A stretch of 64,000 nt of DNA from an uncultured Pirellula sp. (GTDB lineage Bacteria > Planctomycetota > Planctomycetia > Pirellulales > Pirellulaceae), in NCBI GenBank assembly GCA_903858115.1, contig CAIOHR010000306.1:19583-83582 (forward strand), given 5' to 3'. Below the pieces are notes generated by a model, which saw only the letters and a program-made list of their open reading frames with translations, was not told the DNA's origin and made no database searches. Position 1 is the stretch's first letter; the number at the start of each line of letters is the position of its first letter. Positions 8,125 through 17,262 of the stretch are shown one piece after another. Position numbers and translations under genes: made by a program.

Positions 8125-11100
8125 ATGATTCGTGGTATCCATTTTTTCTGTTTCCTGGTCATCTTCAGCGCTGCGTTTGCAGAAGCTGATGAAATGCCAT
8201 TGCTATTGACTAGCGTCGATGGCAGGTTGGTGCGAAAGGTCTCAAGCAACGGTGATTCTATTCCAGACTTCTCGTTCTGTGGCTTTGAAGCCAGCAACGC
8301 AGCGATTCCTAACGTAACAACCGTTTTCGTTGTCGAACCGAGTGGTGTTGATGATACGCATGCCATTCAATCGGCTCTCGATCATTTGTCACAACGAGAC
8401 GGCAGCACGGCGAATTCAGGGGCGATGGCTTCCGGAAAGACCGATTCCGGAACATGGCGAGGAGCCGTAGTATTGGCACCTGGCGTTTTTCGTGTTTCAA
8501 CAACTTTATATCTTCGTGGTGATCGCGTCGTATTGCGAGGAAGTCTATCGGGGGCCGATGTCTCGACAGAGCTTCGCGTGCTAGGAAAGTCTCGACGACC
8601 AGCGATCGTCGTTGGGAGCGATTCGTATGATCGATGGCAAGAAACGAAGACGACACTTGCCAACGATCAAACGTTCTCTACCTCCATCGTTGGCTACGTC
8701 CCTGTTGGAGCAAACCGCGTTCATGTCGAAAGCACTCATGGTCTAGCTGTTGGCCAATCCATCTCGATTGTGCACCCATCCTCGCAACCATGGATCGAAG
8801 CCATGGGGATGCGGTCATTTCCCGATGATGATGGCAAAGGTTCGTGGCTCAACTGGAAAGCCAATACCATCGATCAAAGTTGGAACCGAAACATCGTCTC
8901 GATCGATGGTAATTCGATCTTATTGGACGCGCCGATCACTTCTTCGATCGACCCAAAACTCACGCAGGGCAGAGTCACCCTCACGCCATCGCCATTGCAC
9001 CATCATTTAGGTGTCGAGAACTTGAGAATTGTGAGCGATGCGGACACAAGTGTAAATCCTTTAGACGAGGAGCATGCATGGGATGGAGTGCGTTTTAGCA
9101 GAGTGGTTGATGCATGGGCCAGAAATGTAACATTTCGACAGTTTGTCGGTTCGGCGGTCCATGTTGGGTACGATTCCCGACGTGTAACGGTAAGCAACTG
9201 CCATTCAAGTCATCCGATTTCGGAGCATGCTGGCTGGCGACGTCACACCTTTTTTTGCATGGGCCAACAAACATTGTTTTTGAGATGTACGGCGGAAGAT
9301 GGGCGGCATGACTTTTCCACTGGACCGCTCACTTCAGGGCCGAATGCATTCGTTCGTTGTTCTGCGAAAAATGCAGCTCAGTTCTCAGGCCCTATTGGAA
9401 GCTGGGCGACCGGCGTTCTTTACGATAACGTGGAAGTGGACGGGAATGGGATTCAGCTTACCAATCGCGAAACAGAGATGGCAGGGTGCGGTTGGGCTGC
9501 GGCGAACAGCGTGTTGTGGAATTGCGTAGCACCGAAGATCGTATGCCGCCGTCCTCCAACCGCTTTCAATATCGCGATGGGAATATGGGGTGAAGTCGTT
9601 GGTAATGGAACTTGGCGCAGTTTGAATGAGTTCGTTTCCCCAGATAGTCTCTTTGAAGCTCAGTTAGTTGAACGATTGGGCAAATCGCATAGCCAAAAGA
9701 TCCTGGCCGAACAAGAAATGGCTTCGGCAACTACTGGCATGAAGTTCGTTGCCGTGCCAAATGCACATCGAAATTCTTCATCAGAAAAATCCAGCGATCT
9801 AGAAAAGTCTAATCGCAAATTGTCGGTTACAAACGGCTGGTTGACGCTGGGAGATCAGATTGCGACGGGCAAGCGTCAAACGTTGTCATGGTGGCGCGGC
9901 AGTCTATTGCCATCCCGTGCGTCTGAGTTTGGAACCGGATTAACGAGATACGTACCAGGCTTGGACGGTACTCTGTTTACCAACTCGATCGACGATTTGG
10001 CTTTTCAAATGCGCAGTCGAAGTGCAATCGCATTGGAGCACCACTGGGGGCTTTGGTACGATCGCCGTCGCGATGATCATCAAATGGTCCGTCGAATGGA
10101 TGCCGAGGTTTGGCCGCCGTTTTATGAACAACCGTGGGCACGCAGCGGACAAGGTCGAGCTTGGGATGGATTGAGCAAATATGATCTGAGCCGATTCAAT
10201 CCATGGTATTTCGCCAGGCTAGCACAGTTTGCGGAAGTAGCCGACCAGCATGGCCTGATTCTGATGCAGCACATGTACTTTCAGCATAACGTGCTCGAAG
10301 CTGGTGCCCATTGGGCCGATTTTCCGTGGCGTACTGCTAATTGTATACAAGATGTCGGTTTCGATGAGCCACCTGTATACGCGAACCGTAAACGAGTATT
10401 CATGTCCGAAGCCTTCTATGATGTATCTCATCCAGTGCGCCGTGAGATGCATACTCGCTATATCCGACATTGTTTGGATACGTTGAGCAGGTTTAGCAAC
10501 GTCATATTTGTGTTGGGCGAAGAGTATTCTGGCCCGATCCACTTTGTGAGGTTCTGGTTGGACACGATTCGCAAATGGTCCCGTGAGAAAAATCGCGATG
10601 TTCTGGTCATGTTAAGTGCATGTCGAAACGTCCAAGAGGAGATTCTCTCGACACCTGAGCATGCGGAGTTAGTCGACGTGATCGATGTGAAGTATTGGTG
10701 GCATACGGCTAGCGGAGGGTTGTATGATCCTCCCGGTGGTCAGAATCAAGCGCCTCGCCAACAGCTGCGCGCTTGGTCCGGACCCAAATCGCGAACAACA
10801 GAAAGCACGTGTTTGTCTGTTCGTGACTTGAAAGCTCGTTTTCCTGAAAAAGCGGTGGTCTGTTCGTTGCCAACGGAAAGTCCTTGGCAGCTTCTCTCCG
10901 CGGGGTGTTCATTGCCAGAGCTTCCTACAGGGACAGACGAAAAAATGCTGCGTGAGTTAGTCAAGCTTAGTCCAGAGACGAGCAAGCCGGAGTGGTCGCT
11001 GCGCAGTTCAAAGGCAAGCAATTTGCATCCACACGATGTCGACCAACAAGTCATGATTGTTGCCTCGCAAGCAGTAAAGCTCAACAAAGTAACTGCTTTG

Positions 11101-11214
11101 CAAGCGAATGTGGTCAATGTCCAAACGGGTCAACTAGAACAACTTAATACGGCTGAACCTCGCAGCTATTCAGAGAAGAAGCCGTGTGTGATTTGGGTTG
11201 GTGATACAAACTGA
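8125..11214 (+). CDS. Secreted beta-helix protein fused to DUF6298-like domain
   Basis: A 1029-residue protein with a signal peptide (residues ~1-20, ending FAEAD). Residues ~70-500 look like a pectate_lyase_3 type right-handed beta-helix: a TTVFVVEPSGVDDTHAIQSA opening, a PGVFRVSTTLYLRGD turn and later regularly spaced Asn/Gly coils. From about residue 600 a second domain begins with TRYVPGLDGTLFTN and continues through SAIALEHHWGLWYDRRRDDH, ILMQHMYFQH and FVLGEEYSG. I assign this to DUF6298, which looks like a glycosidase-type TIM barrel; the Glu residues of LGEEYSG could be catalytic, but this is inference. It stands alone after the gntR gene with site B in its promoter. It may attack a complex pectin region such as rhamnogalacturonan. 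No substrate can be proven from sequence. Confidence 0.75.
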   Translation: MIRGIHFFCFLVIFSAAFAEADEMPLLLTSVDGRLVRKVSSNGDSIPDFSFCGFEASNAAIPNVTTVFVVEPSGVDDTHAIQSALDHLSQRDGSTANSGAMASGKTDSGTWRGAVVLAPGVFRVSTTLYLRGDRVVLRGSLSGADVSTELRVLGKSRRPAIVVGSDSYDRWQETKTTLANDQTFSTSIVGYVPVGANRVHVESTHGLAVGQSISIVHPSSQPWIEAMGMRSFPDDDGKGSWLNWKANTIDQSWNRNIVSIDGNSILLDAPITSSIDPKLTQGRVTLTPSPLHHHLGVENLRIVSDADTSVNPLDEEHAWDGVRFSRVVDAWARNVTFRQFVGSAVHVGYDSRRVTVSNCHSSHPISEHAGWRRHTFFCMGQQTLFLRCTAEDGRHDFSTGPLTSGPNAFVRCSAKNAAQFSGPIGSWATGVLYDNVEVDGNGIQLTNRETEMAGCGWAAANSVLWNCVAPKIVCRRPPTAFNIAMGIWGEVVGNGTWRSLNEFVSPDSLFEAQLVERLGKSHSQKILAEQEMASATTGMKFVAVPNAHRNSSSEKSSDLEKSNRKLSVTNGWLTLGDQIATGKRQTLSWWRGSLLPSRASEFGTGLTRYVPGLDGTLFTNSIDDLAFQMRSRSAIALEHHWGLWYDRRRDDHQMVRRMDAEVWPPFYEQPWARSGQGRAWDGLSKYDLSRFNPWYFARLAQFAEVADQHGLILMQHMYFQHNVLEAGAHWADFPWRTANCIQDVGFDEPPVYANRKRVFMSEAFYDVSHPVRREMHTRYIRHCLDTLSRFSNVIFVLGEEYSGPIHFVRFWLDTIRKWSREKNRDVLVMLSACRNVQEEILSTPEHAELVDVIDVKYWWHTASGGLYDPPGGQNQAPRQQLRAWSGPKSRTTESTCLSVRDLKARFPEKAVVCSLPTESPWQLLSAGCSLPELPTGTDEKMLRELVKLSPETSKPEWSLRSSKASNLHPHDVDQQVMIVASQAVKLNKVTALQANVVNVQTGQLEQLNTAEPRSYSEKKPCVIWVGDTN

Positions 11215-11617
11215 AATGGTTTCCTTTTTCTTTTCTTGATTGGATAGTTGTAGCCCCGATCGTAACAATGATTGCGGAACGAGTACAAACGTTCCATTGC
11301 AGAATCTTCCGTGTATCGTTGCAACGGGTTCAACGGGTGTTGGAATTGCGTCTCGCAGCAAACATACCGGTGGTAGATAGATCGAACTTTGCGAAGATCT
11401 GCTGCCAAAGGAATATGGCCAAGGGTCAAAAGTTCGACTTAAGGTCGAATTGCCCTCTTCCAAAGTGGATTATGAGATCAAGGAGCCTGATCGTCGCAAG
11501 AAAAAATAACCTAACTCACGGTAATCAGTAAAGCAGGTTCTATGATTTCCGTGGGAACTCATGGTACAGTAGTTGGTTGTTGAATAGACTTCTAACCTCT
11601 CAGTATCCCACATCGCT
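11215..11617. other. 403-bp gene-free stretch between beta-helix and DUF1501 genes
   Basis: No convincing reading frame is seen. It contains a hairpin at 11276-11295 (GGAACG/CGTTCC, 8-nt loop) 61 bp after the upstream stop, without a T-run. It also has a palindrome at 11433-11449 (TTCGAC-N5-GTCGAA) and, close to the next gene, the degenerate GntR-type site at 11557-11570. Confidence 0.5.
11557..11570. promoter_or_regulatory. Degenerate GntR-type site C (ACTCATGGTACAGT)
   Basis: The 20-bp context at 11554-11573 matches the site B context (8065-8084) at 15 of 20 positions by direct alignment, including both flanks (GGAACT and CAGTAGT). The palindrome centre is poorer. It lies 47 bp before the DUF1501-ackA pair, which suggests weak co-regulation. 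Confidence 0.35.
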
Positions 11618-12994
11618 ATGCTTACCTTTACTGGAAATGGTTCCGCACAAACATGCAATGGTACGACCCGTCGTGATTTTTTACAGGTCGGTACGCTGGG
11701 TGCAATCGGTCTAGGATTGCCGCAACTTCTCGCTGCCAGAGAGGCAGGGAAAGCGGATCCGACCAAGAGCAAGCGATCGGTCATCATGATCTTTAACTTG
11801 GGCGCACCGAGCCAGCTTGATACGTTCGACATGAAGCCCGACGCGCCCGCCGAAATTCGCGGCCCGTTTCAACCCATCGCAACCAGTGCACCTGGCATCC
11901 AAATCTCCGAGATCCTGCCACTCCATGCCAAGATTGCGGACAAGTTTTCACAAGTGCGTTCCTGCTTCCATCGCGGAGCTGCTGTGCATGACGCCGGCTG
12001 GCAGATCATGCAAACTGGGCGTCAATTTGCTGGAGGGGTCAATACTCCCCATGTCGGCTCGGCAGCAGGTTATTTGCTAGGTAGACGTTCCGATTTGCCT
12101 GCTCACGTGGTCCTGCCTGAGACTATGGGGCGTGGCGGGGGCAATCTTCCTAATGGACAAGCGGGCGGATTCTTAGGCAAATCGCAAGACCCTTTCGCAT
12201 TGATGGCTGACCCATCGAAACCGGATTTCAAAGTACCCGATTTGCTTCCACCCGATAACATCGGAATCGCTCGCATCGATCGACGTCGACGCATGCGAGA
12301 TGTCGTGGAAAGCACCATCAAGAATTTTGAAGCAAGCGAAGCGGCCAAAATGATGGACGATAACTTTCAATCCGCATATCGATTGATGACCAGCTCCCAA
12401 GCCCGCGATGCATTCGATTTGACCAAAGAGCCGACATCCGTTCGAGAACGATACGGCATGAATCGATTCGGCCAATGTTGTTTGCTTGCACGGCGACTTG
12501 TGGAGTCGGGAGTTCGATTTGTCACGATCAATACGTTCCTGACAGTGTTCGATGAAATCAGCTGGGATATCCATGGCAGCAAACCATTTACCTCCATCGA
12601 AGGGATGAAGAATGTGGTTGCGCCGATGTACGATCAAGGCTACTCCGCATTGATTGAAGATCTCGATCAACGAGGACTATTGGACGACACGATGGTTTGC
12701 AATCTAGCCGAGTTTGGACGGACCCCGAAGGTTAATCCCGCAGGTGGACGAGACCATTGGCCTCAATGTTTCACCGTCTATTTTGCTGGCGGTGGCGTGC
12801 AAGGAGGGCGAATTGTTGGAGCAAGTGATCCGATCGGTGCCGTTCCCGTCGATCGACCCACCGAACCGCCCGAGATCGTTGCGACCATATTCCATTCCCT
12901 TGGACTCGACGTCGAGACCCATCTCCCTGGCCCAGCAGGTCGACCATTTCCTTTGGTGGACTTCGGCTTCAAAGAGATCCGCGAATTGTTCTAG
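11618..12994 (+). CDS. DUF1501 protein, Tat-type leader
   Basis: A 458-residue member of the DUF1501 family, a sulfatase/alkaline-phosphatase-superfamily relative very common in planctomycetes. The leader has a twin-arginine motif (TTRRDFLQVG) followed by a hydrophobic stretch, so export in folded form is likely. Typical family segments are VIMIFNLGAPSQLDTFDMKP, RSCFHRGAAVHDAGW and the C-terminal NLAEFGRTPKVNPAGGRDHW. The function of DUF1501 is not established. Here it is separated by 17 bp from ackA and sits behind a possible GntR site, unlike the more usual pairing with a PSD1 cytochrome gene, which is seen separately at 25993-30475. A role in processing exported pectin fragments is only a guess. 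Confidence 0.85.
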   Translation: MLTFTGNGSAQTCNGTTRRDFLQVGTLGAIGLGLPQLLAAREAGKADPTKSKRSVIMIFNLGAPSQLDTFDMKPDAPAEIRGPFQPIATSAPGIQISEILPLHAKIADKFSQVRSCFHRGAAVHDAGWQIMQTGRQFAGGVNTPHVGSAAGYLLGRRSDLPAHVVLPETMGRGGGNLPNGQAGGFLGKSQDPFALMADPSKPDFKVPDLLPPDNIGIARIDRRRRMRDVVESTIKNFEASEAAKMMDDNFQSAYRLMTSSQARDAFDLTKEPTSVRERYGMNRFGQCCLLARRLVESGVRFVTINTFLTVFDEISWDIHGSKPFTSIEGMKNVVAPMYDQGYSALIEDLDQRGLLDDTMVCNLAEFGRTPKVNPAGGRDHWPQCFTVYFAGGGVQGGRIVGASDPIGAVPVDRPTEPPEIVATIFHSLGLDVETHLPGPAGRPFPLVDFGFKEIRELF

Positions 12995-13011
12995 AGCGAG
13001 AAAAGCTGCGG

Positions 13012-14151
13012 ATGAGAATTCTCGTCATCAACGTTGGGAGCACGTCGCTCAAGTATGCGATTCTAGATCCCGACTCGCAGATCCGTAACGAACATGGAAT
13101 CTTCGATCGACTTGGACAACCGGATGGCGATGCAGCAAATGCAATCGATGCGGTAGAAAAGCTCTTCCGTCGGCTAGTAAATGCACCTTTTGATGCGATT
13201 GGATATCGAGTCGTTCACGGCGGCGATTGTTTCCAACAACCTACATTGGTGAGTGGTCCGAATCTTGAACGGCTAGGCAAGCTCGATCAACTTGCTCCGT
13301 TGCATAATCCACCTGCACGGCGTGTGATTGAGTACGTGTGGCAGAATCGTGCGAGTACACCGCAGTACATGGTCTTTGATACATCGTTTTTCGCAGCCTT
13401 GCCACCCGTCGCTTATCGATATGCAATTCCTGACTCGTGGCTGGAGCAGCACCATATTCGTCGGTATGGTGCGCACGGAACATCACACGAATACTTGATG
13501 GAGCGGGCCTCAAGCTACTTTGCGGATCGTGATTTGGATCCAATGCAACTAAGGCTCATCACATTGCATCTAGGAGGTGGAGCGAGCGCGGCTGCCATTC
13601 GAGGAAATCGACCTATCGACACCAGCATGGGCCTAACGCCCATGGAAGGATTGGTCATGGGAACGCGATGTGGTGATATCGATCCAGGAATCATTCTCTA
13701 CATGCTTCGCAATACACCACGAACCGCAGACGACATCGATCGCATTCTCAACAAAGAAAGCGGTCTATTGGGATTGTGTGGCGAGTCTGATATTCGACGT
13801 GTTCTCGAACGTGTTCACTCGCAAGAACCGTCCGCAATGTTGGCGATCGACATTTACGTACGGCGAATCCAGAAGACGATCGGCAGTTACTTTGCGCTGC
13901 TTGGTGGATTGGATGTTTTGGTATTCTCCGCAGGCGTAGGAGAAAACTCACCCGAGATCCGATCACGCGTAGTCGAGTCGTTAGGTTGTTTCGGATGCAA
14001 GATCGATTCGGAGATCAACCAGTCGCCATTATTTGATAATGGCATCGCAGACATTACCTCTCCATTCAACGATCCCAATGCTCCTCGTATTCTCGTTATC
14101 AAAACCGACGAGGAACTTGCGATAGCGAGAAAGGTCGCGTTGGCCAGATGA
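13012..14151 (+). CDS. ackA: Acetate kinase
   Basis: A 379-residue ASKHA-fold kinase, slightly shorter than the usual ~400. It shows the N-terminal phosphate loop VINVGSTSLKY, GYRVVHGG, the acetate kinase signature around RRYGAHGTSHEYL, ITLHLGGGASAAAI with DTSMGLTPMEGL, TRCGDIDPGII, and the late VFSAGVGENSPEIR segment. It interconverts acetate plus ATP and acetyl phosphate plus ADP in the cytoplasm. It starts 17 bp after the DUF1501 gene, so the two are probably one transcript. Linkage to pectinases suggests it handles acetate released from acetylated pectin, or overflow from uronate breakdown. No phosphotransacetylase gene is adjacent. Confidence 0.9.
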   Translation: MRILVINVGSTSLKYAILDPDSQIRNEHGIFDRLGQPDGDAANAIDAVEKLFRRLVNAPFDAIGYRVVHGGDCFQQPTLVSGPNLERLGKLDQLAPLHNPPARRVIEYVWQNRASTPQYMVFDTSFFAALPPVAYRYAIPDSWLEQHHIRRYGAHGTSHEYLMERASSYFADRDLDPMQLRLITLHLGGGASAAAIRGNRPIDTSMGLTPMEGLVMGTRCGDIDPGIILYMLRNTPRTADDIDRILNKESGLLGLCGESDIRRVLERVHSQEPSAMLAIDIYVRRIQKTIGSYFALLGGLDVLVFSAGVGENSPEIRSRVVESLGCFGCKIDSEINQSPLFDNGIADITSPFNDPNAPRILVIKTDEELAIARKVALAR

Positions 14152-14372
14152 TTAGTAGTCAAGAAGTTCTCATCAGCGACAAGTTGGCAAAGAATGAGGG
14201 TAGTACAATAATGTGTGTGTCCAATTCTTGTGCCTTCATTCTCCTGCCAATTTATTTGAACGCGAAAGGACCGTTCCGCTCCAAAACACTATCGATACGC
14301 AATGCTGAACATTGAGTCTTGATCACATTGTTGACTCGATCCTCGTCAACTAGAATCAACGAATCAAATTGC

Positions 14373-14378
14373 AAGGAG
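14373..14378 (+). promoter_or_regulatory. Ribosome binding site AAGGAG deciding the 14385 start
   Basis: AAGGAG lies 6 nt before ATG 14385 and decides for this start over an in-frame one 66 bp upstream at 14319, which has no comparable site. Confidence 0.7.
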
Positions 14379-14384
14379 TTCCAT

Positions 14385-14978
14385 ATGGTTGAGTTCAAAA
14401 TTACGGGTGAGGCTCTTTGGGAGCGGATGGAGCGGGCTGTGGAAAAGGTTAATGAGCGGCTTCGGAAAACTGTGCAAATTCTCGAGAATGCAAAGATCCC
14501 CTACGCTATCGTCGGCGGACATGCTGTTCGAGCATGGGTTGCTCAAGTGGACGAAGGAGCGTTGCGCACGACCAAGGATGTGGATGTTTTATTGCGTTGC
14601 GGTGATCTACCAGCCATGATCGAGGCAATGACGCGGAGTGGTTTTTTCCATCGTGAGTCGGCTGGTGTGGACATCTTCACGGATACGCCCGAAGGGTCAG
14701 CGAGAGATGGAATCCACGTCGTACTCGCTGGGCAGATGGTGAAGCCTTGGGAACTGGAATCGAACCCTGATATTCAGCCACAGCTCCGAGCCGACGACTT
14801 CAATACGGTTCCTTTCGAGACCTTGGTGCGGATGAAATTGAATTCCTACCGAAGAAAAGATCAAGTTCATTTGCAGGACATGATTGGAGTCGGCTTGATT
14901 GATCGCAGTTGGGTTACTCGATTCCCTGAACCACTCAGCGAGCGGTTGAAGATAATCCTCGATGATCCAACTGGCTAG
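14385..14978 (+). CDS. Nucleotidyltransferase-fold protein, orphan
   Basis: A 197-residue protein with a long N-terminal amphipathic helix and then a minimal nucleotidyltransferase core: YAIVGGHAVRAW followed by RTTKDVDVLL, which gives the Gly-Gly and Asp-x-Asp pattern of the Pol-beta superfamily, and a downstream VPFETLVRMKLNSYRRKDQVHLQDM segment. This resembles the AbiEii/DUF6036-like group, some members of which are toxins and others uncharacterised. No partner gene of the MNT/HEPN or AbiEi kind lies next to it, with 233 bp before and 260 bp after holding no gene. Function is unknown; an orphan defence or toxin-type nucleotidyltransferase is one option, a housekeeping tRNA-type enzyme is unlikely from the size. 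Confidence 0.65.
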   Translation: MVEFKITGEALWERMERAVEKVNERLRKTVQILENAKIPYAIVGGHAVRAWVAQVDEGALRTTKDVDVLLRCGDLPAMIEAMTRSGFFHRESAGVDIFTDTPEGSARDGIHVVLAGQMVKPWELESNPDIQPQLRADDFNTVPFETLVRMKLNSYRRKDQVHLQDMIGVGLIDRSWVTRFPEPLSERLKIILDDPTG

Positions 14979-15120
14979 CGATTCTACTTGGTAGGCAAAA
15001 AGATCGAACGCAGAACCAATCACGGTACTGAGTCCTTCTGGCTTCCGCGAGTTTTAACGCGGCATTTTCGGCTATGGAGATAAAAATGCGAACGGAATCT
15101 CCCGAAACAAGCCTCTTTCC

Positions 15121-15148
15121 TTGAGCCTACTCGGGGCCTGATTATGAT
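15121..15148 (+). promoter_or_regulatory. Candidate sigma-70 promoter of the chemosensory operon
   Basis: TTGAGC (15121-15126), a 16-bp spacer and TATGAT (15143-15148) lie about 90 bp before cheW. The -10 differs from consensus by one base, the -35 by two. This is the only gap of any size before the run of che genes. Confidence 0.45.
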
Positions 15149-15238
15149 AAACAACTTCAGAAATCGCTAAATTTTGAACATCCCAATGACTTGGTCCCAT
15201 TTTTTCTGGTTACCTCCATCTTGAAGACTTCGAAAGTA

Positions 15239-15742
15239 ATGTCGGACAACCTTACGCGGAATGTCGCTCAGTTTGTTGCGTTCCGCATCGAGAATCAAAC
15301 GTATGCTTTTCGGATCGAGCAGATTCAAGAGATTGTCATCCTCAGCCAAGTTACCAGGACTCCTCAAGTCCCAGATTATGTGGAAGGGGTTGCGAATCTG
15401 CGTGGCTCCATTATCCCGATTGTCAATCTGCGAAAGCTCTTTGGTTTAGAGCCTAAGCAGATCGATACGGATACTCGTACCATTGTCGTCAATGTTGGAA
15501 AGCGAACGATTGGATGCACTGTAGACACAGTTACCCAAGTCGTACGGATCGCTCAAGACGCTGTGCACGCAGCCCCGGAAACGGTAACCGGGCACGGTGC
15601 CAGCTACATTTCTGGATTCGCCCGGGTTGGAGAAGAGCTTATTGTCCTTCTCGAGGTCGAAGAACTACTTGATTTGCAGAAACTAGAACAAGTGAGCAAG
15701 ATCGCCCTTCCTGAACTTCCTCGCAACGCAATTCAAAAATAG
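15239..15742 (+). CDS. cheW: Chemotaxis coupling protein CheW
   Basis: A 167-residue protein starting at ATG 15239; the open frame extends further upstream without a good start. It has the CheW fold: VAFRIENQTYAFRIEQIQEI, then the VPDYVEGVANLRGSIIPIVN motif around residues 45-65, and a C-terminal EELIVLLEVEELL segment. CheW links receptors to the CheA kinase in cytoplasmic arrays. It is the first gene of the operon, 95 bp before the receptor gene, so one dedicated array is encoded locally. Confidence 0.93.
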   Translation: MSDNLTRNVAQFVAFRIENQTYAFRIEQIQEIVILSQVTRTPQVPDYVEGVANLRGSIIPIVNLRKLFGLEPKQIDTDTRTIVVNVGKRTIGCTVDTVTQVVRIAQDAVHAAPETVTGHGASYISGFARVGEELIVLLEVEELLDLQKLEQVSKIALPELPRNAIQK

Positions 15743-15837
15743 CAAATCCTCCAGTCGACGTTGACGCGTCGGTTGCGATCGCGACTGCTACTCCTAATCC
15801 TTTTTTTCATCTGTGTCCGACTGGAGCCCACGAAACC

Positions 15838-17262
15838 ATGGCCGATAATAACATACCAGCAACCAAGAGCGACAGTCGAAAACCAACCTCGGCAAGGGTG
15901 CTTGCAAAAAAGTCGGGTAATGGCGACTTGCATGCATCCAAAAGCGCTATGTTTGATGCTTTCAGTCGCTCTATGGCAATGATCGAGTTCACGGTTGACG
16001 GCACAATTCTTTGGGCCAATGCGAATTTCCTTCAAACGATCGGCTATACCCTCGATGAGATCAAAGGAAGGCACCATAGTCTTTTCGTCGATCCGGAGCA
16101 CCGAGTGTCGGCCGAGTACCGCGACTTTTGGTATGAGCTTGGCCAAGGCATATCTAAGGTAGCTCGTTTCAAACGAATTGGGAAAGGTGGGCGCGAGATT
16201 TACTTGCAGGCTGCGTATAGCCCGGTCATCGATGAAAATGGGATGACTACCAAGGTCGTGAAGCTTGCGGCAGATGTGACCGAAGATGCAATGCGCGAGA
16301 TTCGTGCCAAGGAACGCGAAGATGCGATTCAGGATCAACAAGCCGAAGAAAAACGAGTTCTGGAAGACAAGGTGAATGAACTATCTTTAAACGTCCAGGC
16401 TGCCTCGAAAGGTGACTTGACGCAACAAGTCTTCGTCAGCGGAAGCGACGATATGGGACGACTCGGAAGCAGCTTGAGCAAGATGATTTGCGATCTCAGA
16501 TCGATCATTGGCGAGGTCATGGCTGCCGCACAGCAGCAGAACGAAGGCGCTCGGACCATTGCCGAAAGTAGTGCAAATCTCAGCGAAGGTGCACAAACGC
16601 AAGCGGCATCCGTCGAAGAGATGACGGCGAGTGTCGCTCAAATGATCGAGGCCATGGAAGTTATCTCGAAAAATGCCAACATCGCCAAAGGCAAAGCCGT
16701 CGAAACGTCGAAGTTGGCCAAAGGGGGTGGTACTACGGTCGAAGAGGCCGTAAATGCCATGAAAATGATTCAGAAATCTAGTGAGCAGATCAATGAAATC
16801 ATCCAAGTGATCAGCGAGATTGCGAGCCAAACCAACTTGCTGGCACTCAATGCAGCCATTGAAGCCGCTCGCGCTGGCGAACACGGCCTGGGCTTTGCCG
16901 TGGTTGCTGATGAAGTTCGTAAGCTTGCAGAAAGATCCAGCGAAGCGGCCAAGGAGATCACCAAATTGATCAAAGAGTCGTCTCGCCGAGTCGAAGAAGG
17001 GGCTAGCCTTTCCAAGAAGGTTGGCGATTCGTTGAAGAAGATTGTAGAATCCGTCGACGATACCGCGGATGGTATAGGCCAAATCGCTGCCTCGACGGAA
17101 GCACAGGCAGCAAGTGCTCAAGAAGTGAAGATAGCCATTCGAAGCGTTTCGGATACGACAGAATCCAACGCTGCCGCATCAGAAGAAATGGCTGCAAGCG
17201 CAGAGCAACTGGGCGCCCAAGCCCAAAGTCTTCGTGATCTTGTTGCCAAGTTTAGAATTTAA
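15838..17262 (+). CDS. Soluble PAS-containing methyl-accepting chemotaxis protein
   Basis: A 474-residue receptor with no membrane segment. Residues ~43-150 form a PAS domain of the BdlA/Aer2-like type (MIEFTVDGTILWANANF, then KGGREIYLQAAYSPVID). A HAMP-like stretch follows at ~185-235 (SKGDLTQQVFVSGSDDMGRL), then the signalling hairpin with its conserved tip EIASQTNLLALNAAIEAARA at 328-347. The PAS domain would sense an internal signal such as redox state, oxygen or a small molecule; whether heme or flavin binds cannot be read from sequence. Glu/Gln/Ser-rich heptads on both sides of the tip offer methylation sites for CheR and CheB. Its stop overlaps the cheR start as TAATG. Confidence 0.9.
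   Translation: MADNNIPATKSDSRKPTSARVLAKKSGNGDLHASKSAMFDAFSRSMAMIEFTVDGTILWANANFLQTIGYTLDEIKGRHHSLFVDPEHRVSAEYRDFWYELGQGISKVARFKRIGKGGREIYLQAAYSPVIDENGMTTKVVKLAADVTEDAMREIRAKEREDAIQDQQAEEKRVLEDKVNELSLNVQAASKGDLTQQVFVSGSDDMGRLGSSLSKMICDLRSIIGEVMAAAQQQNEGARTIAESSANLSEGAQTQAASVEEMTASVAQMIEAMEVISKNANIAKGKAVETSKLAKGGGTTVEEAVNAMKMIQKSSEQINEIIQVISEIASQTNLLALNAAIEAARAGEHGLGFAVVADEVRKLAERSSEAAKEITKLIKESSRRVEEGASLSKKVGDSLKKIVESVDDTADGIGQIAASTEAQAASAQEVKIAIRSVSDTTESNAAASEEMAASAEQLGAQAQSLRDLVAKFRI

Noticed and set aside
11268..11531. Possible small gene in the 11215-11617 gap
   Set aside because: No ribosome site, no recognisable sequence, overlaps palindromes.
14330..14350. GTTGAC-N9-GTCAAC inverted repeat before the nucleotidyltransferase gene
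   Set aside because: A single 6-bp palindrome with no second copy; too weak to call an operator.
15045..15062. CCGCG-N8-CGCGG hairpin before the che operon as terminator
   Set aside because: Short stem and no T-run; could be chance.
16387..17121. Leftward open frame of 244 codons opposite the receptor gene
   Set aside because: Antisense shadow of the helical signalling domain; no start context or family resemblance.
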